NCBI GenBank assembly: GCA_028386065.3
Contig: JAKUCV010003579.1
Span: forward strand, 28,363-92,362
Source of the DNA: Turnera subulata
Lineage: Eukaryota > Streptophyta > Magnoliopsida > Malpighiales > Passifloraceae
Reading direction: 5' to 3'
Length of the DNA stretch: 64,000 nt
Each line of letters starts with the position of its first letter. The first letter of the stretch is position 1. A program made the translations under genes and the position numbers. Positions 23,738-35,899 of the stretch are shown here, one piece after another. The notes under the pieces are model-generated. The model made no database searches, was not told the origin of the DNA, and saw only the letters and a program-made list of their open reading frames with translations.

Positions 23738-25572
23738 TGTGATACCCCAGGTACACAGAATATAGAGAAGTACTTACATGATGAGAGCCGAGTGTAGCTT
23801 GTCCTTCTGAAACGTTCGTGTAGGTTGGATTGGGTATTCGGGAGAAAGTGGGTAGTGTTAATAGTGTTGGTGTGAAAATTAATCTGAGCTTAGGCACGGT
23901 AACATGAACTGGTATCGGATTGAGAAGAGATAGTTAGCATAGGCTTGGCCTAGTGCACTCAAGTGGGCTCGTAGTGATCCGATGACACGGTTGGCCTAGT
24001 TTGGTGTCCCGATTGCTCGACTTGTCTAATGGGCCGATAAATGGTCAGAAAAGACAGGAATGTGATTACTTGGTGTAATGGATTCATTAGAGGCACGATT
24101 GGCCAATGGAGATATCGCTTGGCTCGATTTGGTGCGAAATAGTGCACAACTGGGGCAATGGTGTGCCCGTCGGTGTGCAATTGGGCTCGAAGAGGGTAAA
24201 TATGTAATTGGCCAAACCGACCAATTAGAATGAGACGTGTGGCTCGGGAATAAGCCTCTGGTGGTTTGGGTGTGCAAGCTAGCAGGTTGGTTGCCACAAA
24301 CCAATTGGATGGAAAATAAGCACGAGGTGACAATTTAGGTGCAAGTGGCACCTAGTTGTGTGTTGGTGGCAATTGGGGTGATGACTCACCTACTTGGGCA
24401 GGGATTAAGAGGTGAAAACAAGCACCTCACCCTCACTTTTATCAGCTAAATTCGTGGCTAGGTCCTGGAGAGAAAATAGAGAGAGAAAGAGAGAAAAGAG
24501 GAGAAAGGAGAGAAGTGAGCCTAGGGGTTCTGCTCTCGGCCAGACAGACCCCTGGCCACTAAAATAGAGATTCCGGCCGAACCAACGGTTAGAATTGAGT
24601 GAAACTAAAGCCCAAAGTTAGCTAACTTCCATAGCTTTAATTGGGACCGGTTTGGTTGATTTTGGAGCTGAACTGAGATAGGTATGCGCTCTCCAAGTTC
24701 ACTGTTCTGCAGCAGACCTGCTGCTAGACCCCGAGTTGATGTAGGAGCCATAACTGGAGTTAGCAAGCTTGGAATTGAGTGTTCTCGGTGGCTATGGAAA
24801 TCTAAGAGACATGGCTACAACCTTTATGTTTATGCCCAAGGCTGAATCGGCCTGTAGATTCCTGTTTAATCTAGGTGAAGTTTCTGTTGGTGCAGGGCAG
24901 CTTCTGCCCAAATTGAGAAAAGCTAAGTATTGTGGGTAGGATTGTGTTTCACAAGCTACTATTGTTGTGGATTGATTGTGATGTCTAATTGTGTGTTTAA
25001 AACAGGGACTAAGGTTCCAAGAGGCCTAAAGGCTGTAAAGGAGAGGAATTGGTTTGTGCATTATGCATTACTGTATGTGTTGCGTGACTGTGTGTTGCCC
25101 ATGTCCAGCCTTGTGTGCAGTATGTGGTTGTTGTCTTGCATGGCCTATTTACTTACTGAGTTTTACACTCACCCTCCGTTATTTCCTCCCCATCTCTTAT
25201 AGGTGCCAGAATGAGAGTTTGGGAAGTAGGTTGATGGGTATAGCCGAGTCGGTCTTCTTTAATTATATTATTGTATTATTTTTGCATGGAGGTTGTGTCA
25301 TTGTAAAGTAAGAGTTAGTGCCCCTTGTAGCAACGGTTTAATGACACTGGTGAAGTTGTCTTTATCAATGAGTCTTGGTACTTTTTATCATCTTTATTGC
25401 CTTTGCATTTGTTATTGTTGCTTCCTTTTATGCTGCGCATTTTCTTGGTTGGTGACCCGCCGAGCAGAGGCAATGAGCTTTTGGTTGTGTCGATGAAAGG
25501 CCTTTGGGTGCCTTGTGGCACGTAGTGGGTGCACATGGCACCTGGTCGGTCGCGCTTAGCGGGGGCGTGATA
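23738..25572 (+). repeat. 5' LTR of LARD family 1
   Basis: 1835 bp. It matches the 3' LTR except for a missing block of about 770 bp at position 25055, where the 3' LTR has 31546-32317. The related antisense LTR (554-2631) has sequence from the missing block, so this LTR has probably lost it. Confidence 0.85.
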
Positions 25573-25576
25573 GTTG

Positions 25577-25588
25577 TGGTAGCGGAGC
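25577..25588 (+). other. Primer binding site of LARD family 1
   Basis: TGGTAGCGGAGC, four bases after the 5' LTR end. Confidence 0.75.
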
Positions 25589-26005
25589 ATGATTATTTTG
25601 CAGGAATTTGGTGTCATGACATTTATGTCGTAGAGTGTAATAGTTGTAGTGGTGGAGGATGTTTTTGTAAGGATGCTAGGTGTGACACCCGGGGTCTATG
25701 AGGGCGGAAAGTGTACGCCGGTGCCGGGATGAGCATGGACAAGGAGCGGCTTCTGGCAGGCTTCTAGAAGGAGGGGCACAGGAATGAACCGAATCCACAT
25801 CGGAACAGGAGAGATCCTGAGACTGTGTAGGGATGGGGCTGCACAGTTGGGGCAATTTCATAATTATACGGGTATGGGACTGTATAATTAAAATAGCTCA
25901 AATGAAGTGATTTCGAGGTTGTACAGGTATGGGACTGCACAATCGAGAATAGCTTAAACGGTTTGATGGGTACTAACTATATCAACAAGGGGCACCTACC
26001 TTTTC

Positions 26006-26090
26006 GGCGCTCATTCCAGAAGAACTCTAAAGTTAAACGTGCTTGACTTGGAGAAATTCTAAGATGGGTGACCTCCTGGGAAGTTTTCCC
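26006..26090 (+). promoter_or_regulatory. 5S rRNA-like Pol III internal promoter in the 5' LTR
   Basis: A box A-like AGTTAAACGTGC (26031-26042), an intermediate element GATGGG (26063-26068) and a box C-like GGTGACCTCCTGGGAAGT (26067-26084) occur in the order and spacing of plant 5S rRNA genes. The first half of a 5S gene is poorly matched, so this is a derived promoter and not a 5S rRNA gene. Confidence 0.85.
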
Positions 26091-26342
26091 CGGAAACGTG
26101 CGAGTGAGGACAAAGCATGTTGGAAAGGTCCCGTGTTGGTCTGTAGTGACAGTCGACAAACCGGGACGTTACAATTGGTAGCGGAGCTCTAGAACTCCCC
26201 TAGTACGGTGCAGGGTTCGGGGACGAACCTAGCGGAAGCTGGTGGGCCTGTGACACCCGGGGTCTATGAGGGCGGGAAGTGTACGCCGGTGCCGGGATGA
26301 GCATGGACAAGGAGCGGCTTCTGGCAGGCTTCTAGAAGGAGG

Positions 26343-26638
26343 GGCACAGGAATGAACCGATTCCACACCGGAATAGGAGAGATCCTGAGACTGTGTAGGG
26401 ATGGGGCTGCACAGTTGGGGCGATTTCATAATTATACGGATATGGGACTGTATAATTAAGAATAGCTCAAATGAAGTGATTTTGAGGTTGGGCACAGGAA
26501 TGAACCGATTCCACACCGGAATAGGAGAGATCCTGAGACTGTGTAGGGATGGGGCTGCACAGTTGGGGCGATTTCATAATTATACGGGTATGGGACTGTA
26601 TAATTAAGAATAGCTCAAATGAAGTGATTTCGAGGTTG
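26343..26638. repeat. 148-bp tandem duplication in the 3' LTR of the miniature element
   Basis: The block beginning GGCACAGGAATGAACC occurs at 26343 and again at 26491. The 5' LTR has a single copy. Both copies are nearly identical, so the duplication is recent. Confidence 0.9.
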
Positions 26639-26722
26639 TACAGGTATGGGACTGCACAATCGAGAATAGCTTAAACGGTTTGATGGGTACTAACTATATC
26701 AACAAGGTGCACCTACCTTTTC

Positions 26723-26807
26723 GGCGCTCATTCCAGAAGAACTCTAAAGTTAAACGTGCTTGACTTGGAGAAATTCTAGGATGGGTGACCTCCTGGGAAG
26801 TTTTCCC
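26723..26807 (+). promoter_or_regulatory. 5S rRNA-like Pol III internal promoter in the 3' LTR
   Basis: Same order as in the other LTR: box A-like AGTTAAACGTGC (26748-26759), GATGGG (26780-26785) and box C-like sequence (26784-26801). The bases before GATGGG (CTAG) are closer to a real 5S gene than in the 5' LTR copy (CTAA). Confidence 0.85.
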
Positions 26808-26895
26808 CGGAAACGTGCGAGTGAGGACAAAGCATGTTGGAAAGGTCCCGTGTTGGTCTGTAGTGACAGTCGACAAACCGAGACGTTACACTAGG

Positions 26896-29800
26896 TGTCA
26901 TATTTGTCGTATGGGTGGAACATATATATTTACAAAGCATGGTTGTAATGTTCTTGCTAGAGGGGCAGTAGGGTGTTGAGTCTAATGGCTAGTACCCATC
27001 AAGTTAGAGACCATTGGTTGGTGAGAGACGTGTGTCATAAATTTGTATTTTGTTTATCTTATATGTTGTATTATGTTTGTGACTGTGAAAATATGACATT
27101 CCATTGTGAAAAATATGGTTAAAACCTTGCTGAACATACAGTTGAGGCCTTTTGGTTGTGAGCATACTAAGAGTATACAAGCATTCGTGGATTGCAAAGA
27201 TGTAAACTAGGAGGAAAATGCTCTATATATGAGAATACTGTCATGTGACATGGTTGCTTCTTAGGAAACGTCCGATATGTAATTAATTGTTGCTGACTTC
27301 ATATGTAGGAAGGCCTAGACATTATACATGTGGAAGGGTGTTTAGAACTAGAATTTTGCATTCTGGTTGGTTACATGGTTAGAGCTAAATGGTAATTAAC
27401 TTGGTTTCCTTTGGCCTAAAGGATGCACATGTATAGGATTATAAAGTTATTTTAGACTGGTCAAGTTATAGTTTGAGTTCTTAATCAAATAGAACTGTGA
27501 TAATGAAGGTTAATATGATTTAAGAGCTAAATTTACAAATAATCGTATGGAACATTTGCATCTTCAGGATTTAAGTTGCATGTGTTTAATACTTTGACAT
27601 AATTTCCCTTCGAGGCTGAGATTATGAAATTTTAAATTGTTTTTGAATTTGATTATTTAGTATATTAGAGAATCATCTAAGGGTGATAATTGCAATTAAA
27701 GTCATCACTGGTTTCGGTTAGCTTGGAGATTTAATGTTATATGTCCGATTGACTTGATGTTAATGATATACCCTGGGTGCTTGGTAACTTGTTTGTTTGA
27801 TTAACTAAAATTTATCTTGGTGATAGATAAGATGGCATTTTATGATAGGAATAATAACTAAGATATTAGTTATGGAAAGTGTTAGTATGGTAAATAATTA
27901 AGAGATATTGATGATGAGAGTGACATGATAATATACTTAATTTAAAGTTGGCTTGCGAGGTATTCCCTGGTGATGTGGATGAACAATGGGTCTGTAAGAG
28001 TAGATATGAAGTTATGTTATATGTTAGAGATATGATAAGTACATGATTTAGCAATTGAAGGAAAAATTTGGAGATTGTAATTACTGTGGAAAAAAATGGC
28101 TAGGTGCATTTAGCTTAGGTGCTTGAGTGGGTAAATAGGAGTGGTGATAGTGAGTTGGATGAGATTCAGGTCACTTGTTTCATGGATATTTAATGGGGTA
28201 ATGCATGCTGAAGGCTTGAGATGTAAATGTTTTAGAATTGTCTGCAATATGTGTTGTGTTTGTCTTACATGATTTTTGTGTGGAGGAAAAATGTTTCTGT
28301 GGGGGTAATATGTTTCTTAGTCTTTTGGGGATCTAGATCGTGAGATGAGAGAAACACCATGAGATGATTATGTTGTCGTTGAACTAAGTGTATTATATAT
28401 AAAATTTTGCTGAAACTACATTTGAGCATGTGTATTACATGGTTTTTTATAATATGCACTCATTGCTTGACATACAGATTTCTCATACTATCTGAAGGTC
28501 CATAGCTACATGGTGAATATGGTATTCATATTTGAAATGCTTATTATGCATCCTTGCTGGGGAAGAAAGTCTATTGTTACCTTATTAAGTACCTATGGTG
28601 TAAGTTGAATTGGTTACTGTGTTGTGTTTGAATTGGTTATGATAGTCTTGTGATGGCTTGGTATGCTGCCCAGAAATTTGCGGATAAAATCATATGCAGT
28701 TTGGGCAACTGAGAATAAAGCATTAGGTGGAGTGAAATAATTGATCTTATAAAGTCAAAGATGTGTAAACGATAATGGGGTAAGTTCAACCTTGGATCGA
28801 TATAGTTGGAGTGAAGAGTTGATATATTGGAGGAAAATTTTCTGAGAGAAGGATGTCTAAGTATACAAGAGTAGGTTTGTAATCTTGTAAACCGTAGTTT
28901 GACACTAACAAGTAAAGTGTAATGGATAATCTTGTGTTATCTAAGGATGAGTATAGTGTGAAGGAATAGGTTGTGATGATGGAGTTTTAGTTTAGAGCTT
29001 GTGACTAAGGTATAATAATGATTATGTTAAGCCTTATAAGCGTTTGAAGTAGGAATGAAGGAAGATGATGTGTTATGAACATTATGAACAATTAGCATAC
29101 ACAAGAGTGTAGTTAACCTCTTTGATTTATTTAGAGTTAGATTTGTATTGTTTGGAGTTAGATTGTGAAGTGCTAAGTATGTTGAAGCGCATGAAATAAG
29201 TATTGAGCTATATATATTTTGATAAGTGATTATCTTAATTCAAAAGAAGTTTATGGTATCTCATCATAGGAAACACATGAGATTAGCACTGTTTGGTGAA
29301 TGATACTAGAATTAGGGCTTGAATTATCTAAAGACATAGTAAGAAGTTGAGGCATAGACGGAATGACGCAGAAAAAGCACGACTCTCTTATTTGAGAAGC
29401 AATTGGGCCTACGGTTGTCCAATTGATCCCAGTGGATATTTTGTTGGTTTTGTTATTAAAATTGTTATGCTTATGCGAGTACTAGTATGCGAGTAGTATA
29501 ATTTGTGGCTCCGTTGGGGTAATTGGCCTTGTTGGCCAATTGGCATAGTAGTGTGCCAGTAGTGCGCTTTAGTGGAGTGAATATGACGTAGAAGCTATTA
29601 TACTGAAGAGAGAATAGGTGTATGTATTGTAGTAGCTTAATGAGAGATGTGTTATGAGAAGAGTTAAGCGGAGACTTATATGGTTACATTTGGAAGGCTA
29701 TCGGTACATTGAAAGTTTTACTACTTTGACTATGTGGCGCCACAGTTTATAATGGTTTTCAAATTATTGTTTTGGAAAATATCTTTAAAGGAATGAATTG

Positions 29801-30224
29801 AGCAAATTTTGCATTAGTACTGTTTAGCCTATCTATTTGTACCATGGTCAGAAGTGATAGATAGTTGAGAGAACTATAATCTACAAGATTGCAATTGAGT
29901 CGCCAAGGCATGTGGAATAAAATGGTGTGAGAATTACGAGTGCAAAAAGCATGATGAATTGAGGTACCACAATTCGGTAGATATTTAAAAACTAAGGTAG
30001 AACTTGGGTATGGATTTCGAGGTAAACAAGTCGGAGATATATTGGATTGAGTTATGGTTGAATGATCTACTAAAGATGGAGCTTGAAATGTTTGAGGAAC
30101 AATAGGATGGCATATGGGTATATTTAGGAAGCTGATCGGAAATTACATATAAGAATTGGTGTTATCTTTGAGATTATAGTGACACCTGAATTTCGATGAC
30201 GAAATTCTTTGAAGGAGGGGATGA
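26896..30224 (+). mobile_element. Internal region of LARD family 1, non-coding
   Basis: 3.3 kb of AT-rich sequence with no ORF above about 65 codons and no recognisable gag, RT or integrase motif on either strand. It ends in a chromovirus-like 3' phrase with the polypurine block GAAGGAGGGGATGA (30211-30224). The length suggests a structural or packaging role, which is inference. Confidence 0.7.
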
Positions 30225-32833
30225 TATGATACCCCAGGTACACCCTAGAATATAGAGAAGTACTTACATGATGAGAGCCGGGTGTAGCTTGCCCTTCTGA
30301 GACGTTCGTGTAGGTTGGATTGGGTATTCGGGAGAAAGTGGATAGTGTTAATAGTGTTGGTGTGAAAATTAATATGGGCTTAGGCTCGGTCACATGAACT
30401 GGTATCGGATTGAGATGAGATAGTTAGCATAGGCTTGGCCTAGTGCACTCAAGTCGGCTCGTAGTGATCCGATGGCACGGTTGGCCTAGTTTGGTGTCCC
30501 GATTGCTCGACTTGTCTAATGGGCCGATAAATGGTCAGAAAAGACAGGAATGTGATTACTAGGTGTAATGGATTCATTAGAGGCACGATTGGCCAATGGA
30601 GATATCGGTTGGCTCGATTTGGTGCGAAATAGTGCACAACTGGGGCAATGGTGTGCCCGTCGGTGTGCAATTGGGCTCGATGAGGGTAAATACGTAATTG
30701 GCCAAACCGACCAATCAGAATGAGACGTGTGGCTCGGGAATAAGCCTCTGGTGGTTTGGGTGTGCAAGCTAGCAGGTTGGTTGCCACAAACCAATTGGAT
30801 GGAAAATAAGCACGAGGTGGCAATTTAGGTGCAAGTGGCACCTAGTTGTGTGTTGGTGGCAATTAGGGTTGTGACTCACCTACTTGGGCAGGGATTAGGA
30901 GGTGAAAACAAGCACCTATCCCTCACTCTTATCAGCTAAATTCGTGGCTAGGTCCTGGAGAGAAAAGAGAGAGAGAAAGGGAGAAAAGAGGAGAAAGGGG
31001 AGAAGTGAGCCTAGGGGTTCTGCTCTCGGCCAGACAGACCCCTGGCCACTAAAATAGGGATTCCGGCCTAACCAATGATTAGAATTGAGTGAAACCAAAG
31101 CCCAGAGTTAGCTAACTGCCATAGCGTTAATTGGGCACCGGTTTGGTTGATTTTGGGGCTGACATGAGAGAGGTATACGCTCTCCACTTTCACTGTTCTG
31201 CAGCAGACCTGCTGCTAGACCCCGAGTTGATGTAGGAGCTATAACTGGAGTTAGAAAGCTTGAAATTGAGTGTTCTCGGTGACTCTGGAAAGATAAGAGA
31301 CAGGGCTACAATCTTTATGTTTATGCCCATGGCTGAATCGGCCTGTAGCTTCCTGTTTATTCTCGGTCAAATTTCTGTTGGTGCAGAGCAGCTTCTGCCC
31401 GAATTGAGAAAAGCTAAGTATTGTGGGTAGGATTGTGTTTCACAAGCTATTATTGCTGAGGATTGATTGTGATGTCTAATTGTGTGTTTAAAACAGGGAC
31501 TAAGGTTCCAAGAGGCCTAAAGGCTGTAAAGGAGAGGAATTGGTTTAGGAATACCTAGGTGATGGTAAGTAAGTTTGTTATGCGAGTAGTGATTACTAGT
31601 GCCCCATTGCTGGGTGGCAGGCCCCTCTATTGCATGCTTGAGTGCGTGAATACTTGTTGTGTGGGCATGCTGGTACACTCTGATTGTTTGGTGCATATTA
31701 TAGTGTGTTGGTTATCATTGGCCAATTATACATATTGTTGGCTAGTTCATGCTCATTGATGATTATTGTGGCTTGATGAAGCATAGTTGAGTTAGTTGGT
31801 CATTTTGGGGTATTAGTGCATTTTGCTGACTATATGGTGGATGACGGTTATGGTATATGGGTGTGGTCTATTTGATGCTTCGATTACTCATGTTCCTGAT
31901 GCACTTGGTGCTTGATGTGAATAGATTGGTTGCGTTGCACATGTTGTGCTTGTTGTTGCATTCCATTACCTTGGATGTACTTGTGATTGTGGATACCACT
32001 GGCCAATTGGGAGGTGGTGCACAGGTGGTGCACAGGTAGTGCTTAAGATGTGGCACTTACCATATTGATGATAATTTGACGGGCCTTGCGGTGCTAGATG
32101 GCCGCTTGGAGTAAAACGGTCGTGATTATTTGACGGGCCTTGCGGTGCTAGATGGCCGCTTGGAGTAAAACGGTCGTGATTATTTGACGGGCCTTGCGGT
32201 GCTAGATGGCCGCTTGGAGTAAAACGGTCGAGATTATTTGACGGGCCTTGCGGTGCTAGATGGCCGCTAGGAGTAAAACGGTCGTGCTCGTTCCGTGGCG
32301 TGAGTGCCCGGTATTAGTGCATTATGCATTACTGTATGTGTTGCATGACTGTGTGTTGCCCATGTCCAGCCTTGTGTGCAGTATGTGGTTGCTTTCTTGA
32401 ATGACCTGTTTACTTACTGAGTTTTATACTCACCCTCCGTTATTTCCTCCCCATCTCTTACAGGTGCCAGAATGAGAGTCTGGGAAGTAGGTTGATGGGT
32501 ATAGCCGAGTCGGTCTTCTTTAATTATATTATTGTATTATTTTTACATGGAGGTTGTGTCATTGTAAAGTAAGAGTTAGTGCCCCTTGTAGCAACGGTTT
32601 AATGACACTGGTGAAGTTGTCTTTATCAATGAGTCTTGGTACTTTTTATCATCTTTATTGCCTTTGCATTTGTTGTTGTTGCTTCCTTTTATGCTGCGCA
32701 TTTTCTTGGTTGGTGACCCGCCAGGCAGAGGCATTGAGCTTTTTGTTGTGTCGATGAAAGGCCTTTGGGTGCCTTGTGGCACGTAGTGGGTGCACATGGC
32801 ACCTGGCCGGTTGCGCTTGGCGGGGGCGTGACA
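30225..32833 (+). repeat. 3' LTR of LARD family 1
   Basis: 2609 bp. It contains the 31546-32317 block missing from the 5' LTR, including four copies of a 54-bp repeat. It starts TATGATACC where the 5' LTR has TGTGATACC, so its first bases have mutated. Confidence 0.85.
32075..32290. repeat. 54-bp tandem repeat, four copies, in the 3' LTR
   Basis: Units start TTTGACGGGCCTTGCGGTGC at 32075, 32129, 32183 and 32237. They are nearly identical, with single changes in the last two. I do not find the array in the related antisense LTR at 554-2631. Confidence 0.9.
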
Positions 32834-34158
32834 CGGAGGTTGTCCTTCGGGAGGAAAACTTTATGGTCAGATTCGAATCACGGCCCCCAGGCGACACTAC
32901 GGATATCATGGACGAGACTCTGGGGAAAATGATCAGTCGAACTTGCCTAGTGGGCAAGGTTTATTCGCAGCGGAAATTCTCTGCCGGCAGTGTCAAATCG
33001 AACCTCGGCAAGGTATGGAACATCGCAGGTGACTTCAAAGTCACTGACCGAGGTAACAACCTGTTTCTTATAGGGTTTGAATTTGAGACTGATTGTGATA
33101 GAATTATTAAATGGTCCCCATGGCTAATGGCAAATGCACACACAAACTCTTCCAAAGGTGGTTGCCTCATCTCTCATTTAGCCAAATTCCTTGTCGAATG
33201 TCAATATTTTGGATTCAATTGCATGAACTGCCGCTAAGTTTTCTAGATGAGAATAGGATTCGCAGATTGTTGAACGTATACCCTGCAAATGTAATGCTTG
33301 AGGACAAGATTGAGAATTTCAAAGGATGGAGAGGCTTTGTACGGGCAAAAGTGGAGTTTCTACCTGAGAACCCACTGATCCCCGGAATACATGTTTATGA
33401 TAAGCTCAACAAAAAGCATTGGGTCAAAATTAAGTATGAGAGACTTGGGGAATTCTGCATTCGGTGTGGCAGAATTACCCATGCTGTTAGGTGGTGCAAA
33501 AAACCAAAGAGAACTGGAGAAGGAGTGGAAACTGAATCGATTTTCAGATATGGTCCTTGGCTAAAGGCAACAGAGTTTAAGGGCAGGTCGTCATGAATGA
33601 AGGCCAAAACCCGATAGGTCAAAACTCCATTCCTACAGATGGCCATCAGCATACTCAAGCAAACAAGAAGGTAGTCTCACCTCAACAAGTCCAGGTTGAT
33701 ACAACCCAAGGAATACCAGAGGGCAATATTGACTGCCCAGAACCGGTCGTGGTGGACCAGGAAATACATGAGGTGAATGAAGGAACAACAGATGCAATTT
33801 TACTCGAGCAGGATGAAGGGCTGAATTTGGTCAAGAAGAAAAGGAAAGCTGATTGTTTATTGGGTACGGTGGAGGGCCAAGCTATAGTGGAGGAACTACA
33901 TCAAAGATGGGTAAATTTGGTAGCTGAGTTGGCGGGAGAAATTGGGCACAACTCACCAGAAAATTCTTCAGCCAAAACGCAGAGTCAGAAGAAGTTAGCT
34001 AGGAAAACCTAGAAGGTACATCAGATTTCTGCCGATGACCTGAAGTGGAGGAAAGATATGCGCAAATGGGCTGAGGGTCTAATTGGGGAAGAAGAGGAAA
34101 AGGAGACTGGTAAAACAGAACCCGGAGTCTTGGCCGGTACACTAACTCCCGAGAAATG

Positions 34159-35200
34159 AAAGTTGGGGAGAGTGGAGAAAGGAGGATGGAACTCAATCCT
34201 TTCTCTACTTTTTTTGTCACTGTAAAGTGAGACAGGCCTGTTCCGTTTTATTGGTTATTTTGGCATACCCAGCTCATCCTAGGCTATTTTGGCTTCCATG
34301 TGATGCAAAAAGGCACACCTCAGGTGGTGAAAGCAGAGATGACAGGGAAGGTCCAGAAACAGTTGAGTTCATATTCCTGATTTAGTAGTGGCACAATGCT
34401 GGAAAGAGATCCAACTTGGCTCCATTCAATGACAATATTTCTGGCATCATTGGCTATACTGGGTGCGAGAACACTCTGAAGGCTCAATTGGCATTAGCCA
34501 ATTCAAGAACTTCTACATTTTCCAACTAGAGCGGTCGAATGGCGAGCTACTTGACGTTGTCTTCTCCAGGTTGAAATAATGATTTTTTTCGGTTATCCCT
34601 TATACTCTTCTAATTTGTTAGGTTAAGCATGATCTTGTTAACATATTATCTGTACCCTATGTGTAAACTATGTCACTGGTTTCATTAGTTTGAACTTGCT
34701 TCCCAGTTAGGATAGAAGTAATGGGGAGGGTTGGCTTTGATGATTTGAACGCCTAGTAGACTTGCCATTTGAGTGCCAACAACCCATTGGCTCTGTCATC
34801 TAAGTCTAAGTCTTTAGCACAACCACAATTTGTGGTTAGCAAGAAGACACCATAACAAGCAAAATGTAACTACACTATTAGAGGATGGCATAAAAAAGGC
34901 TTCACGGAACAACACATGAATCAACAGAGATTTTAGAACATAATTGCTGCATTATATCAAAAGATAGAAGCATTTATCCAGAACAAGACTATGAAAGACT
35001 CGGCCTCCATCGTGCCAAAAATGGGGGGAATTTGGTGGGCATAGTTAGAGCTTGACAAAACAAGCAATGGCTAACCAAACATTGTGGATTCGGGGGTTCA
35101 TCACAGGTAGGAAGGTGTTAGGCACCCACCCGTGTTGGGGCAAAATCTTGTGCAATTGAAGAGTATTTTTATGCCTAAGTCCTCTACCCCGCAACCACAC
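34159..35200. other. Unassigned intergenic stretch
   Basis: No ORF longer than about 75 codons, no RNA gene and no terminal repeats are recognised. It lies between two LINE ORF1 remnants that face each other. Confidence 0.3.
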
Positions 35201-35560
35201 ATCAGAGCTCTATTTTCCATCATCGGCTAGAGCAAACCCCTAGTCGTCATCTCTATATTATCTCTTGGAAGCTCCCTGGAGCTTTCTGTGTCCTGGAACC
35301 ATTTTTGCATCTCCTGGTCCATGTCTTGATCAGAGGACTTAGGCTGGTAAATTGCCATGGTGGAACGAGCTAAGCACTTCCAGCTGCTTCATTTGGCCAT
35401 CAACGGGACTAGAGAGTCAATGTTCACATGCATATTCAGGGATTGAATCTAGTCCTTATGATTTTGATTGAGTAGGTCAGTCCTAGTAGTGTTAGTGACC
35501 TTGCGTTTTTTGTTCGTGTCGTTACCAGGAGCTGCATTCTTCAATAAGCCTTGTTGTCCT
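35200..35560 (-). pseudogene. C-terminal remnant of the minus-strand LINE ORF1
   Basis: This is the continuation of the minus-strand LINE ORF1 at 51192-52145, cut off by the Copia insertion 35561-51191. Joined at the GTCCT duplication, the translation continues with a basic segment (NDTNKKRKVTN) and then degenerates. The boundary at 35200 is approximate. Confidence 0.45.
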
Positions 35561-35882
35561 TGTTGGAAAATAGTTAGTCCACCCATATGGGGTGCTCACT
35601 TAAGCCCAACTGGGCCCAACTAGTACATTATATAAGCCTCCACAGGGGGAGGCTGGAAAAACAATGTAGAATACACATGTGTTGTGTAAAGACTGAGATA
35701 ACCTGCACACACTGCATTCTAGGGTTTAGACCGTGGAAACTAGGAGGCCGATCCGACACACTGTGACGGTCTCCACCGACCAGTGATTCAAGCCGTGGCT
35801 CACGATCCTGACAACGCTTCCGCTTCATTCTTACAGATAAGTGTTCTTATCTATTCTATGTATACGTACATGAATTTCTTCA
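35561..35882 (+). repeat. 5' LTR of the old Copia
   Basis: 322 bp, matching 50870-51191 with scattered substitutions. A TATA-like TATATAAG lies near 35628-35635. The GTGTTGTGTAAA block near 35678 is shared by both copies. Confidence 0.85.
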
Positions 35883-35883
35883 T

Positions 35884-35896
35884 TGGTAGCGGAGCC
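35884..35896 (+). other. Primer binding site of the old Copia
   Basis: TGGTAGCGGAGCC, one base after the LTR. Confidence 0.75.
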
Positions 35897-35899
35897 ATT

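Larger units (their letters stand above)
25681..26890 (+). mobile_element. Miniature LTR element (TRIM/SMART type) with 5S-like LTRs
   Basis: LTRs 25681-26173 (493 bp) and 26249-26890 (642 bp) start TGTGACACCC and end GTTACA. The target duplication CTAGG lies at 25676-25680 and 26891-26895. The internal region is only 75 bp (26174-26248) and holds little more than a PBS (TGGTAGCGGAGC, 26176-26187) and a purine-rich end. The LTRs carry 5S rRNA-like sequence with Pol III promoter boxes, as in the Cassandra group, though LTR length and ends differ from what I recall of Cassandra. The 3' LTR is longer because of a 148-bp tandem duplication. Confidence 0.9.
23738..32833 (+). mobile_element. LARD family 1: large non-autonomous LTR retrotransposon
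   Basis: The LTRs are 23738-25572 and 30225-32833, with the identical 5-bp target duplication CGGAG at 23733-23737 and 32834-32838. The internal region has a PBS at its start and, before the 3' LTR, the phrase GACGAAATTCTTTGAAGGAG, which resembles the 3' ends of Ty3/Gypsy chromovirus elements. No gag or pol is recognisable in about 4.6 kb, so it depends on enzymes from elsewhere. A miniature LTR element is nested at 25681-26890. Confidence 0.85.
23714..34158 (+). pseudogene. LINE-type ORF1 (DUF4283 plus CCHC knuckle), split by a retrotransposon
   Basis: The first eight codons (23714-23737) are followed by the insertion 23738-32833 and its target duplication, and the same frame resumes at 32839. 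The N-terminal region up to about 33180 resembles DUF4283 (GNNLFLIGFEFE, then a Trp-rich segment). A frameshift near 33110-33200 moves the reading to WIQLHELPLSFLDENRIRRL and to a zinc knuckle CIRCGRITHAVRWC. A stop at 33594-33596 is followed by another frame (33593-34012) with a charged tail, and matching sequence continues to 34158. No endonuclease or RT follows. It is an L1-type RNA-binding ORF1 or a related host gene; the frameshifts indicate decay. Confidence 0.65.

Noticed and set aside
25997..26090. A real 5S rRNA gene
   Set aside because: Only the promoter part matches, it lies in an LTR, it is present in both LTRs, and the 5' half of 5S is poorly matched.
32075..32290. CRISPR-like array
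   Set aside because: The 54-bp units are directly adjacent without unique spacers, in a plant LTR.
33593..34012. Separate 139-aa gene starting with an overlapping ATGA
   Set aside because: More simply a frameshifted continuation of the LINE ORF1; no evidence of reinitiation.
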